The notes beneath the pieces were generated by a model. It saw nothing but the letters and a program-made list of their open reading frames with translations. It searched no databases and had not been told where the DNA came from. This document shows positions 1 to 39,459 of a DNA stretch of 64,000 nt, piece after piece. The DNA is from Mycteria americana (lineage: Eukaryota; Chordata; Aves; Ciconiiformes; Ciconiidae): the NCBI RefSeq assembly GCF_035582795.1, contig NC_134370.1:50765501-50829500 (forward strand). The letters are read 5' to 3'. The position numbers and the translations under genes were made by a program. Position 1 is the first letter of the stretch, and every line of letters begins with the position of its first letter.

Positions 1-29602
<29,602 letters not shown>

Positions 29603-30755
29603 TGCAATGAGAATTCCATGGGCAGGAGACAGAGGAAGCTTTCATCCTTGATGAAAAAAGCAGCCATGACAGCAGACCTTGACTTCTTGTCTGAATCCTT
29701 GGTATGAGGCTTCTCACTTCTCAGGCTACACCGACAGCTGGATGATGTTATTAAATGCCTTGTGAGCATTTTAGAAAATTGGGGATCCAGATTCCCAGGG
29801 AAATGCTGCAGCACAAGCACTGATTGGAGTGCTTTTATATGATGAGCATTTCAGTGATACTTCAATCTATTTGTGGTATCAACTGCCCTCAGGATGTAGG
29901 GTTTCTACTGATATTCTTTTACTGCAGAATAATTCACATTCCACACAATGATTAAAACTGTGTGCATTATTATTTCAGTCAGGGAAATTGTTATTGAGTC
30001 TTAAGGAAATTTTTAAATACAATTTTTGTATTTGCTAATAGCATAAATGTTTGATGGCAGATATCTGACAGGTTTTGTTAGCTGTGTGCAGTACTCTGTT
30101 ACTGCTGTTACTGAAGAGAAAATCATAGTGCCATTACCTATTGTAACCTTGATTTCATGAACCTAGCAGTAAACAGTTCTGCACTGCAATAAGCAGTGTG
30201 CTTTGGCCATCGTCTTTGGCTGAAGACTAACACAACTGCCATTGTCAATTTGAGTACAGCTGATTCTGGCCACTGAGAGGATGAGATAGGCCAGAACAAT
30301 TTTTGGATGAACAAGAGAAAAAATTCTGTAATGACTTACGTGCACCCAAATACAACGTTTTTACAGAATGATGGCAGGATGCTTCACCAAAACCCAAGGT
30401 GTATGAAGAAATAGTCTTTATTAGACTTTGTTACTGTTTTAATTTATTGTCAGCAAATTGGAGATTCATTAACACCTATTTGTGTAGGTGCTGTTTACAT
30501 GTAACCCAAACTGCAAACATCTCTGTTTTATTCAGGGGGTTGTATCCAAAATTGAGGAAGTAAGCACTTTGATATTGATGTAACATCTTTGTGCTAGGAA
30601 GTTGCATCATTATAACTATCTTAATTTCTAAGCCAGTATTGTTCAATTGGTACCAAAAAATGTGCATAGACTAGGTTATTTTTTTGTTGAATATATTAGT
30701 TGTTAGAAGTTCATATTTATTTTGCCATTTAATAAATTAAAAATCAGAAGCAAGC
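29603..30755 (+). other. DAPK2: Probable 3' UTR of the calmodulin-binding DAPK2 isoform
   Basis: Runs from the stop to just past an aataaa at 30731-30736. A GT-rich stretch (ggttttgtttggctttatgg) near 30789-30808 would serve as the downstream element. The end point is estimated. Confidence 0.55.
30731..30736 (+). terminator. Candidate poly(A) signal, calmodulin-binding isoform
   Basis: Canonical aataaa about 1.13 kb after the stop, in A/T-rich text, with a T/G-rich downstream element. Confidence 0.5.
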
Positions 30756-30809
30756 CTACTAGAAACAACTACAGATTGACAGTGAAACTGGTTTTGTTTG
30801 GCTTTATGG

Positions 30810-32400
30810 TTGTCACTTCTAGGCTGAGGTTTTAGAGCTGAAGGTGTGAACTGGTGTTGAAAACTAGTATCAGGTTAATTTTGCCTGGCTTCCAGTTTCT
30901 AAGAAAGAAACAAAAATATGCTACTTTTATTTGTAGCTTTGTATCCTTGCTTAGGCAGAGACTAAAATGCAGTTGATGGGAAAGTATTTCTATGAAAGGA
31001 AGGAAATGGATGAGAAGCATTGGAGGAGAGAGGCAGAAAGTATGATTTGAGGGAAGAAACATAAAATGAAGGAGGTGGTGGGGGAAAAAAGCAATGGAGA
31101 GGAAGGAGTATGAGGGGGACATGTAGGGAGCGGAGGTGAACCTGGACTGGGAAGGTTGAAGGAAGCGAAAGAGAATGTAGGTATAGGAATTGTGGAAGCA
31201 GGAGAATGAATGTTTCGGCAAATATGGCACTGCATTTTGATACTATTTATTTAGTTTCCTTTTATTTCATGTCTTGTGCTGCCATAGCCTGTGAGATGTG
31301 CCTGGTCAAGGGATAAGGAGCAGGGCATGAGCTTCTCTTCACATTCAATTAAAGGGGGTATTTCTGAGCTTTCTGTGTAATTTTTGAGGCAGAATCCTCA
31401 AAAAGTGCTGTACTAATGTATATATTAAGAGGGAGCAGTAACAGGAAAAACTATTGTTTCAATGTCTGAGGGAATCTTTCATAAATAGAACACTAAAAAT
31501 ATATTTTTGGATAAAAAGCTGCCCAGCTTACCTACCAAATTTTGATTCCTGCTTTCCCTGTCCCATGTGTTACCATTAGTTCATTCCCTGGGCTATGAAA
31601 AACCAAATAAACTCCAAGCCAGTGGTATTTTTCTGAATTCCCAGAGTTTCAAAACACCTTCAATTTCCAAACTAGAGATTGCGGGATGTGTACATAAATC
31701 GCACTTCTGAAAATTAAGCCCTGGTTAAAATAGTTGTTAGGTTGTTGCATCAGAATTGTGCTCTCATGGAGATGAGGTCATTCTTCTTATGTAAAATCCT
31801 AGCAACTGTTGAGCAAGATGGGATGCAGTAGAAAGGCAGACAGAGTAGTGCAACGTAGTGTGAATTAATTAATAAGCTCCAGCTTATTAATTCTACATTA
31901 ATAAAAGATGTAAGGTGGTGTTTTAACTAAGGTATTACAAGACACTTAACTAAGACAGCTTGTGGTGTTCGGTCTTCAGTCATCATTTTGCCCAGGTCAG
32001 CTAAGGACAGGAGCGTTGGCTTAGTCACGGCAGAGCGGCAGGGTTGGCCTTTCTCTATGGCACTCAGTCGTTTCGTAGCTTCACGTGGCTCCTGAGTAAC
32101 GTGGCATTCATTGCACAGAAACCACAACAGGCAGCACTTGTGTCAAGCCAAACTGTTCCCTGACGGTTCCAGATAGGAGTATGCTGTGAGTGTATAATCT
32201 CTTGTTCTCGGGACTAACATTTGTGATTTATTAGGAAGTTTTACTGTGTTTTTTCCAAATGTGGTGTTCTCTGTATTTATCACCCTATCTATTCCATTGA
32301 GGTGGAAATTAAGCCCTGCTTCAGGGAGGCATAGTATAATTAAAAACTCTGTTTACAGTGCTGGAGGACACCTTCCTCAGTGCAGGGGTTAGTTTCATAC
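30810..32400. other. Intergenic DNA after DAPK2
   Basis: Apart from the polypurine stretch, nothing was recognised. Open frames are short and lack family features. Confidence 0.6.
31000..31210. repeat. Polypurine-rich stretch
   Basis: About 200 bp strongly biased to A and G on the + strand (gaaaggaaggaaatgg, ggaggtggtgggggaaaaaa and the like). It gives Ser/Pro/Phe-rich open frames on the - strand that are composition artefacts. Confidence 0.6.
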
Positions 32401-32444
32401 CATTGGTGTGTTCTGAGGAACAACCTAGAGGTTCCTTTTATTAA

Positions 32445-32495
32445 GGGGGGGAGGGGGGGAAGCATGGAAGGGAAGAAGGGGATGGTGGGAGGGGA
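32445..32495 (+). repeat. G-rich run with quadruplex potential
   Basis: aaggggggggaggggggg-like runs followed by ggaagaaggggatggtggga, about 550 bp before the first CpG island. Confidence 0.55.
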
Positions 32496-32539
32496 GATGT
32501 AGTACACTTCAATAAAACAATTTACGTTACAGAATTTAC

Positions 32540-32551
32540 TTTGGCGCGGGA
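32540..32551 (+). promoter_or_regulatory. E2F-type site
   Basis: tttggcgcggga matches the E2F consensus (TTTSGCGC). It stands in otherwise AT-rich DNA about 0.5 kb upstream of the CpG island, so its isolation is the main point. Functional use is inference. Confidence 0.4.
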
Positions 32552-32810
32552 GAAAAGTCTATTTTCTGTGTACTATTTTTGAGCAGTAAGGAACTTGGAG
32601 GTAAGTGATAGTCTGAAAAAAGCAAGTATTTTTATTAAAATAAGACTATTTTTATTGCTATTATAGTGGTGATGTTTTTAAATCTGTGCCTGTGTTTTTA
32701 TTAAGAGAAATACTGATTTTTATGTACTTGGAAATAGTATAGACTGTCAAAAACAACAAATATATTTGTTATTCTGATTTGCTAATAAAATTTTGCAAAG
32801 CAGGACGAGT

Positions 32811-32871
32811 GTTTTTTCTTTCTTTTTTCTTTCTTTTTTTTATCTCGTTCTTTCTTTCTCTCTTTCCACAC
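32811..32871 (+). repeat. Polypyrimidine (TTTC)n-like tract
   Basis: tttttctttcttttttcttt and similar text directly before the GC-rich island. It could also act as a polypyrimidine tract or a nucleosome-poor promoter edge. Confidence 0.75.
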
Positions 32872-32999
32872 GAGCTGGCGCGTTGGTCTGAACAAGGTAA
32901 GCGGGGTCTGCAGCGATGTGCTAGTTTGTCTCCCTGGAAAGGTCAGTCCCCCTGTCTCCACTCTGAAATCCGAAATGTCAGTGACACGGAAACTGCACA

Positions 33000-33650
33000 C
33001 CGCTGTTTGTGCGGCACTCAGGTAACGCACCTGAGGGGGCAGAATTTAAGGGGCTCGCCGAGGGGTGGGCGCGGGCCCCGCCGCGCCGCGCCTGGCGCAG
33101 GCCGCAGCCTGTCCGCAGCGGGCGGGGCTGAGCTGCCCTTCGGCACGTGGGCAGGGGGCGCTGCGGCGCGCGGAGGTGGCGGCCCGGGCCCCCCGCCTTC
33201 CCCGCGCGCGCCGGCTCTCGTTCCCCTCACGGCTGCCCCGGCTCCGGGCAGAGGCGGGAGCCGCCCCGGGGAAGCAGGTACGCGGGGTGCCCCACCGGCT
33301 GCGGTAGGCTGCGGCCCTCCTCCCTCTCTCGGGGGTGGGCGGCTGAGGAGAGAGCCGTGAGGGAGGCTCCCTACTCGGGGACGCAGCGCGGCGGTCGGGG
33401 AGGGGGCTTGGAGCCGCAGCCGCAGGTTTCAGCCGTTAGGCCGTTGAGGAGAAAATGGAGGTGCTGCCGTGAGGGGCTGCCCTCGTGCCGGGCGCGTGCC
33501 GGGCGCCGCGCGGGCCCTGCGGGTGCGCGAGAGAGTGGAGGTCGGGCCAGCGGCAGGTAACGGCCAGCCTCTGGAGCGGCCGTTACCGTTATTCCGCTCA
33601 CCCGTGGTGACACCCCGTGGAGAGCTGGCTCTCGCTGCAAGCACAGGCAG
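33000..33650 (+). promoter_or_regulatory. CpG island, candidate promoter and first exon(s) of an unidentified + strand transcript
   Basis: An abrupt change from AT-rich DNA to dense CpG (ccccgccgcgccgcgcctgg and similar), with an E-box cacgtg at 33144-33149. Good + strand splice donors lie inside or beside it: aag|gtaagc at 32897, cag|gtacgc at 33278 and cag|gtaacg at 33557. A six-codon upstream-type frame (ATG..TGA) sits at 33455-33472. Long open frames here exist in several frames and are a by-product of high GC; none has a recognised domain. The gene it serves is not known to me: an alternative HERC1 promoter or a non-coding RNA are the main options. Confidence 0.7.
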
Positions 33651-33864
33651 CTTGGGTTAGGGGTAAGGGTGGGCTCCCGGAGAAAGCAGATCAAAATGGC
33701 TGTTTCAGGAGGACCGTTGTGGTGCTGTGTGGACTGCAGAGAAACCGTCACCTTAGCACCAGCTAGCCTTTTAGCCGAAGAGGGCTAGTAGGTTTGCTGT
33801 TAGCCCCATGCTGAAGCAAGAGGGAAGGCTTGCTGGACCGTGATGGACTATGCTGCTTCTTCAG

Positions 33865-33915
33865 GATCGAGGTCCCTATACTGCTCCCCTGTGTCCTGCA
33901 GCCTCAGGGAATGAG
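33865..33915 (+). other. Candidate non-coding or 5' UTR exon (51 nt)
   Basis: A convincing acceptor (tatgctgcttcttcag) is followed 51 nt later by a strong donor (atgag|gtaagt). It lies 300 bp downstream of a donor in the CpG island, as a second exon would. It contains one ATG four nt before the donor. The call rests only on splice signals. Confidence 0.35.
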
Positions 33916-34416
33916 GTAAGTCTGGCTCCTTCTGACCCCAGAAGCTCTGTACACTATTTCTGGTGTTACCTTTGGTCTGTGCTGTCTGACTCTATTTACG
34001 GTGCATCTGGTGACCTCTTTTCTTTTAATAAGAGGTATTGTTCCTATCCACATTTGTATATAGCTTAGGGAAGCTGTATGTGGCAGGGAAAAAAAGAGGT
34101 ATATATTTAACAGTGTTGAGTTGAAAATTGAAGAGGACTCGGAGGCATTTCTTTTACCTCTCTCTTTTCCATATGGTCACTCTGTGAACAGGCTGACAGT
34201 CTCCATATTTGTCACTTAAACATCTACTCTGTCTTCACATATACCTCAAACTTTATCAACTTCAGTGCTCGAGTGATAGGTAGTATGTTATTTTCAGCAT
34301 GTTTGTTTCAGTGAGAGGAGTCAAAAGCAGTGGTGGGCCAGATACCCCTTACCGTTGGGCAGGGGTGGCAGGGCACCATCTCCTGGCAATGATCGTGAGC
34401 CTGACAAAGTGGTATT

Positions 34417-34457
34417 ACCCAGCTGGGGCAGGGTAGGCCTCACCCAGCTGGGGCAGG
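34417..34457. repeat. 25-bp-period duplication in G-rich DNA
   Basis: acccagctggggcagg occurs at 34417 and 34442. The G-rich surroundings (34321-34790) produce a Pro/Ser-rich 157-codon - strand frame that I consider accidental. Confidence 0.75.
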
Positions 34458-37400
34458 AAGAACCAGAGTGCTTATGGGGGATGGCCAGAGCTGTGCCCAA
34501 GCTGGGGTGACCAGGTGTGTTGCCGAGGCTCAGGGGCAGAAGTTTGGTCTGGAGGCAGAGCTTGTGATGACCTGAGAACATGAAAGTTTCAGATGGGCAA
34601 TAAGTCGTGGCCCTCAACAGAGTGAGTAACTTTACTGCGGGAAGGGTGGTTTGAGGAAAAGCCTTGGGGAACCCAGATGGGGTGGAGGATGGGCTTTGGC
34701 TGTGTGACAAGATGGGAAGGAATGGCTGAGCTGGTTGTGGGTCTGGGGGTGATGCTTGCACAGGAAGCCTGTGATTGTGACCTATGCACCACATACCCTA
34801 TGTCAGAAACATGAGGCTATTAGGTTATTCAGCGGCCTAATAGCATGGACCTTTTTGGCTCTACCTGCAGTGCTGCATGCCAGAGGCTTAGCTTCTCAGG
34901 TTTCTCCTCACAGTGTCATTGCTGATGTAGTTTGCTGTTATTTTTGAGGGGTTAGGTGAAGAGACTGTCACTGAGCTTTAGCTTTTTATACCAGTTTGCT
35001 ACAGTGTGTGACCATCAGTCTCAGAGGTGTAACATTTTCCTAATCTACTTGGAACTGTGCTCAGTCACAGGCCTTTTTAGGGTGGGAGGTATCTGCTCAA
35101 CAAAATCAGGTAAGAAAAATTGTGTCACATCAATAGTTCCTAAAATACTTTTTTCCTGAGGGTGAGCCTCATGAGCTACATAGGATGCTTTGTTAAAAAT
35201 GATTGTTTGAAGTGTCCTGTAGTAGTGTGTGTAAATTGTCTTAATATAACAATTGTTTTGGGAAAAAAGCTTTTAAGTAATTCAGCAGTCTTTTAAATCT
35301 TTTTACTCTGTCTACCTAAAATATGCTGTAATATAGTGGTAAGAAATTTGAATTTCATTAGATTTATTGTTTTGAAACATGGAAAAGCCTTTTTAATATT
35401 TAGCTTAGAGCCTCTTATTCAGTTGACAAAGGACAGGAAATGCTAAATTAAGTTTAGTCCTACTCATGCAATTCAAGTAACAGAAAACAATGTAAGGATG
35501 GAGTTTTGGTCTCAGTGCTGAGCCTTAGCCTTGTCTCAGCTCCTGCTGGGCTTTTAAAAGCTTCAGCACACAAAGTTAAGTCCTCAAAAGTCTGCAGCCA
35601 GCAAAGTCTGATTTTGAAATGTGAATGGCTCAAAGCCCACGATCATGAAAAGTTGGGAATATGTAATGCTATTCTGTCACCTAGAGTACTCCATTTCCCT
35701 GCATCTGCACCTAGATTGAAGCGAGCAGAAAGGCTTTTCTCAGTCTGGCACAGGAGCACTCTGTAAGCTAGTGGTAGTAGAATTCAATATTTAAATATGC
35801 GGTGTCCCCTGCACAGTGTGTATCTGTGCCTGTATTTATACTGTTATGAGGCAAATCAATGAATTAGAGACTCCAGATCTTTTTTAGATGTTTGGTTATT
35901 CTGCTGGGAAGAAATCCTACAGGAGTCTGTAGAACATCTGGAAAGATATAAAACAGGCAGATGTGTAACTGGAGTAGATCCAAAGCCAGTTACTGGGGGC
36001 AGATCACTTAACAACAATGGTCTGGCATGCCTGGGTCCAGAAGTAGACCATACTATTTAACAGACTTGCGACTGGGGCCCAGGGATGTGCTGTTATGCAA
36101 ATATTGGCCTAAATTTATTTGTGATTCATTTTTTATCTCAAAGACTGAATTGATAGCGCTACTCCATTTGACATGCATGATGTTGGAAGAGAGATATTAT
36201 ACAGGAGAACGTATGATTTTCTGAAGTTATTAATGCAAAATCACTATAATTACATTGTAAATGGGACCATGGTAAATTAAATGATTGATCAGTTGGCAGG
36301 GCAAGCTGTATGAAATGATTAAGATCTCTAGTTTTGAGCTTTCTAGACATTTCAAGGCAATTTATGATTTTCTTGTTGAGTGTATCCTGGTGTTACTTAT
36401 GGAGAGATAAGAATAGTCATGCACGTGGAGCTACAGGTACCTTGGCTTTTGCCATAGTTGATAGATACAGCTTTTTTCAGACCACAGTCAGAGGAACCTG
36501 GGTAATGCTGCTTACAGGAGGGGCATCTGTGTTTTCTGCAGGCAGAGTTGTCTTGTAGTTGCATGCAGTGAGGTTGAACCAGATCTGTCCTTCAGCTTCT
36601 GCTCTCTGGAGCAGTAACTGCTTGTTTCCTTCCTGTAGTTTCTCTTCCTAGTCAGCTAATATCTACATTGCAGAACTGATTTCCTGGGTCTCAATGCTCA
36701 GAATCAATTGATGTAACCTTCTTTTGCTTTGAAAGCTGAGGCCATTTAGCCTGCAATGGCATGTGCTTTCAACGCATTTTAAGCTAAAATACATAAATTG
36801 TTCTTGTGTGGCTTGTGGCTACCAGAGTTCTCACCTTTTCACAGCTGAGACCCATAATTACTGGGGTAGAGAACAATGCTCACTCTCTTTGGTCTGAGCA
36901 ACCTCTAAGTCCTGTATGCAATATAGAAGCAGCAGCAGCACCACCTCTTGTAGCTGTGTTGAATGAAAGACTTGACCTTCCCCACAGGAGAAGGTTGGTG
37001 CCTGATTCTAGGCGACAGTTCAGGGCTGCCTCCAAATAGAGGCAGACACTTTCCCACAGTCCAGTACAGCACCAAAGGAAAGGAGCCTTGAAGAAGAGTT
37101 AGGTTTCAGATATGCTTTTTTCCTCAACCTCTCCTTGTGTCTTTCTGTGGTAATTCCACATTCATTGCACTGCTTCTGGGAATGGCTAACTTTATGCAGG
37201 TAATAGAGAGAGAGTATAGATGCTTCCTGTCAGCTCCACCAGCTCTAGGTGGAGGGTGGGAGTCAAAGTGCCTAGTAGATAATGGCTGAAGGGCTTACCC
37301 AGCCCTAATCATCCTTCTTCTGTTTTTGTGGCAAAGCAGAGACTTGTGGCCAGTCTAAGTGCCATGCTACAGCCTGTTCTTTTTAACCACTGAACTTTGT

Positions 37401-37782
37401 TGCTCGGAGGGTTTGTCTTTGCCCTTTAGCAGAGGAGGGAATGATTGGGAGAGGAAGGAGTTTGCTTTCCTTCATGCTTGCTGATTCTTGATATAAACTG
37501 TTAATGTAAAAGTGATCTGAGAGCCTCAATTGACGGCCACTGCTATGGCAGCCTCATTTCAGTCTGGAGCCCTCTTAAGAAAGTGTTGTCAGCTAGAATC
37601 CTCTTTTAATCTTTGCTTTCTTTCTTTGGCTAGTAAGTGTGACCTTTACAAGTCACAGCATTTGAAGGGAGGGGTGGGGATGTAGCAGTAACTTACTGTT
37701 ATTATGTGAGTCATCTAGGATCCATTAAGAATTATGGAAATTTTTTTCTGTCATGTTTAGAATGATTTGAAACTTATGACAA

Positions 37783-37842
37783 GGTGCTGAAAAGCAGTTG
37801 AAAAGCTTTTTTTTTTTTTTTTTTTAATGGTGCTGAAAAGCA
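37783..37842 (-). mobile_element. Oligo(T) tract flanked by 14-bp direct repeats (possible minimal poly(A) insertion)
   Basis: ggtgctgaaaagca at 37783-37796 returns at 37829-37842; between them lie gttgaaaagc, 19 T and aat. On the - strand this reads as a poly(A) tail between target-site-duplication-like repeats. Slippage duplication is an alternative. Confidence 0.4.
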
Positions 37843-38959
37843 TTCAGTGTCTTTCAGGAATGACACCTCCAGCTGTTTAGCTTAACCTGGTGTAGTAGGT
37901 CACTGCACTTAGTACCTAAGATATTCTAGTTCAAAAAATACACCTTCACCTTGAACCACACTAGAGGGACTGCAAGATTATTTTTAAGTGTCCATTTCAT
38001 GGGTTTTTAATGCACTTCAGAGGGTGGGCAGTTTGTTAGATATGCTAATTAAGTAACTGTAGAATTGCACCAAGGGTTTTGAACATTAGTACATGTCAAA
38101 GTTGCTGGTGTGTTTTAGTGGAAGAGTTCTCACAGCCTCCCAAAATTGGGTGGGATGCACCTGAGGTGACACAGAGTGCATACCATAGCACAAAGTGCTG
38201 GAGATAGCTTTATCAACAAGATCTATATGTTCATAAGGAAAATCTGCCAGCTTACACTTCATAAAATAGTGTGGAAAAAAATTATGCAGTTTTCATGCAA
38301 CTGAAAAGTTTGTTTTTGCAGCATAAGTGCCAAAGAGACAGAAAATGGAAGTTCAATGGATAATGTTCTACTTAGGAATATATTACTACAGGATGGTTTG
38401 GGGCAGGTGGGATGGGGAGGCAAGGGCCTGAATCACTTGAGAAACAGCAGTGACCTTCTGTAAGAATATCTGGAAGGAAAAGACCTCTGAACAAAATCTC
38501 TAGGAAGCAGAATGAAGATAAACATGCTAGTACACGTCTCTAAATTATCAAACAGGGAGTATGTTTTCAAGACCACGTGGGTTACTTTTGTACTGTCTTG
38601 CCTTTGAAGTTCTTGCTCTCTTCTTCCCACAGCAGCTTTCTTGCCTTGTTCTCCCCACCCCAAACGGTACTTCCACTCAGATTTTTCATTTCAAGGAGCA
38701 CTGGCTGTTTATTTCTTTAAAAAGTCACACTGGGAGAATTCCAGGTGTTGATTCTCTTTGTTTTTAAAATCCTTTCAGGAGGCTACAGACTGTTACAAAT
38801 GTAACTGAGAATTTTTTGCCATTAATGATGATGAATGTAACGTTTATTCTGTTTAAAATGGCTTTGGCTACACTGAGTGAAGCAAATTCTAATGGACTGT
38901 TCAGATGGGTTCCACTTTTGAGAAGTTCAGGTGTTAAAGGAGAAGCCACTGCCCAAGCA

Positions 38960-39450
38960 TTCACACACCATTCAGGGAGTCGCACACACACCACCAGAGA
39001 CTTTAACTGCTAGGACCTGAGTCCCTTCACAGCGGGCAGCTCCACTGAGCTGACGGGTGCCCCTTTTCGACTCCTTGCTCACACACATACTCAGTCTCGG
39101 GGCTTCCTCTCCCCTCTGGCTCGACCCTAGGTTTCTCAAAGCAGAGTCTCCGATATGACGTGTGCCAGATTAATTTATTGGTACAGTGGTGAAAACAGCT
39201 CGAGCTGGGTGCCTCCAGAGAGGGACCCAGAACAAAGAAATACCCTTACAATCTAAATTCCCCTCCCCTCAGGAGACAGTTTGGACCAATAGTAGTATTT
39301 GGGTCTGGGGTCTTCCTGTTCTTCATTGGGCCCTTTCATTGTCTCTAGGTGGGCCAATTCTTCTCTTATCTCTAAGACTGCAGCTTCTGCTAAGGTTGAA
39401 GCCTCCTTATCTCTCTGATTTGCACCGGTTTCAGGGGCCTTCCTTCATGT
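38960..39450 (-). mobile_element. Probable LTR of an endogenous retrovirus-like element (solo)
   Basis: Read on the - strand, this stretch has an LTR-like order: promoter-like text, an aataaa poly(A) hexamer near 39171-39178 (plus-strand tttattgg), then a U5-like segment (ggagactctgctttgagaaa) of higher GC. It differs in composition from its surroundings. Ends and target duplication could not be fixed, and no viral gene remnants were seen beside it. It could be another kind of dispersed repeat. Confidence 0.4.
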
Positions 39451-39459
39451 AGCCAAGTG

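Larger units (their letters stand above)
33916..38950. other. Intergenic or intronic DNA after first CpG island
   Basis: No coding exon was recognised. It contains the duplication above and the oligo-T insertion-like structure at 37783-37842. If the island at 33 kb drives a + strand transcript, this is probably its intron. Confidence 0.55.

Noticed and set aside
30832..31235. Ser/Pro/Phe-rich - strand frames of 81-132 codons
   Set aside because: Produced by the polypurine bias of the + strand.
32779..33560. Long open frames (up to 193 codons) over the first CpG island
   Set aside because: Several overlap in different frames on both strands, and they are Gly/Ala/Pro/Arg-rich as expected from high GC. 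None has a domain.
33654..33670. Telomere-like ggttaggggtaaggg text
   Set aside because: Only about two imperfect units; not an interstitial telomere array.
34321..34794. 157-codon - strand frame rich in Pro and Ser
   Set aside because: Arises from a G-rich, partly duplicated + strand; no family resemblance.
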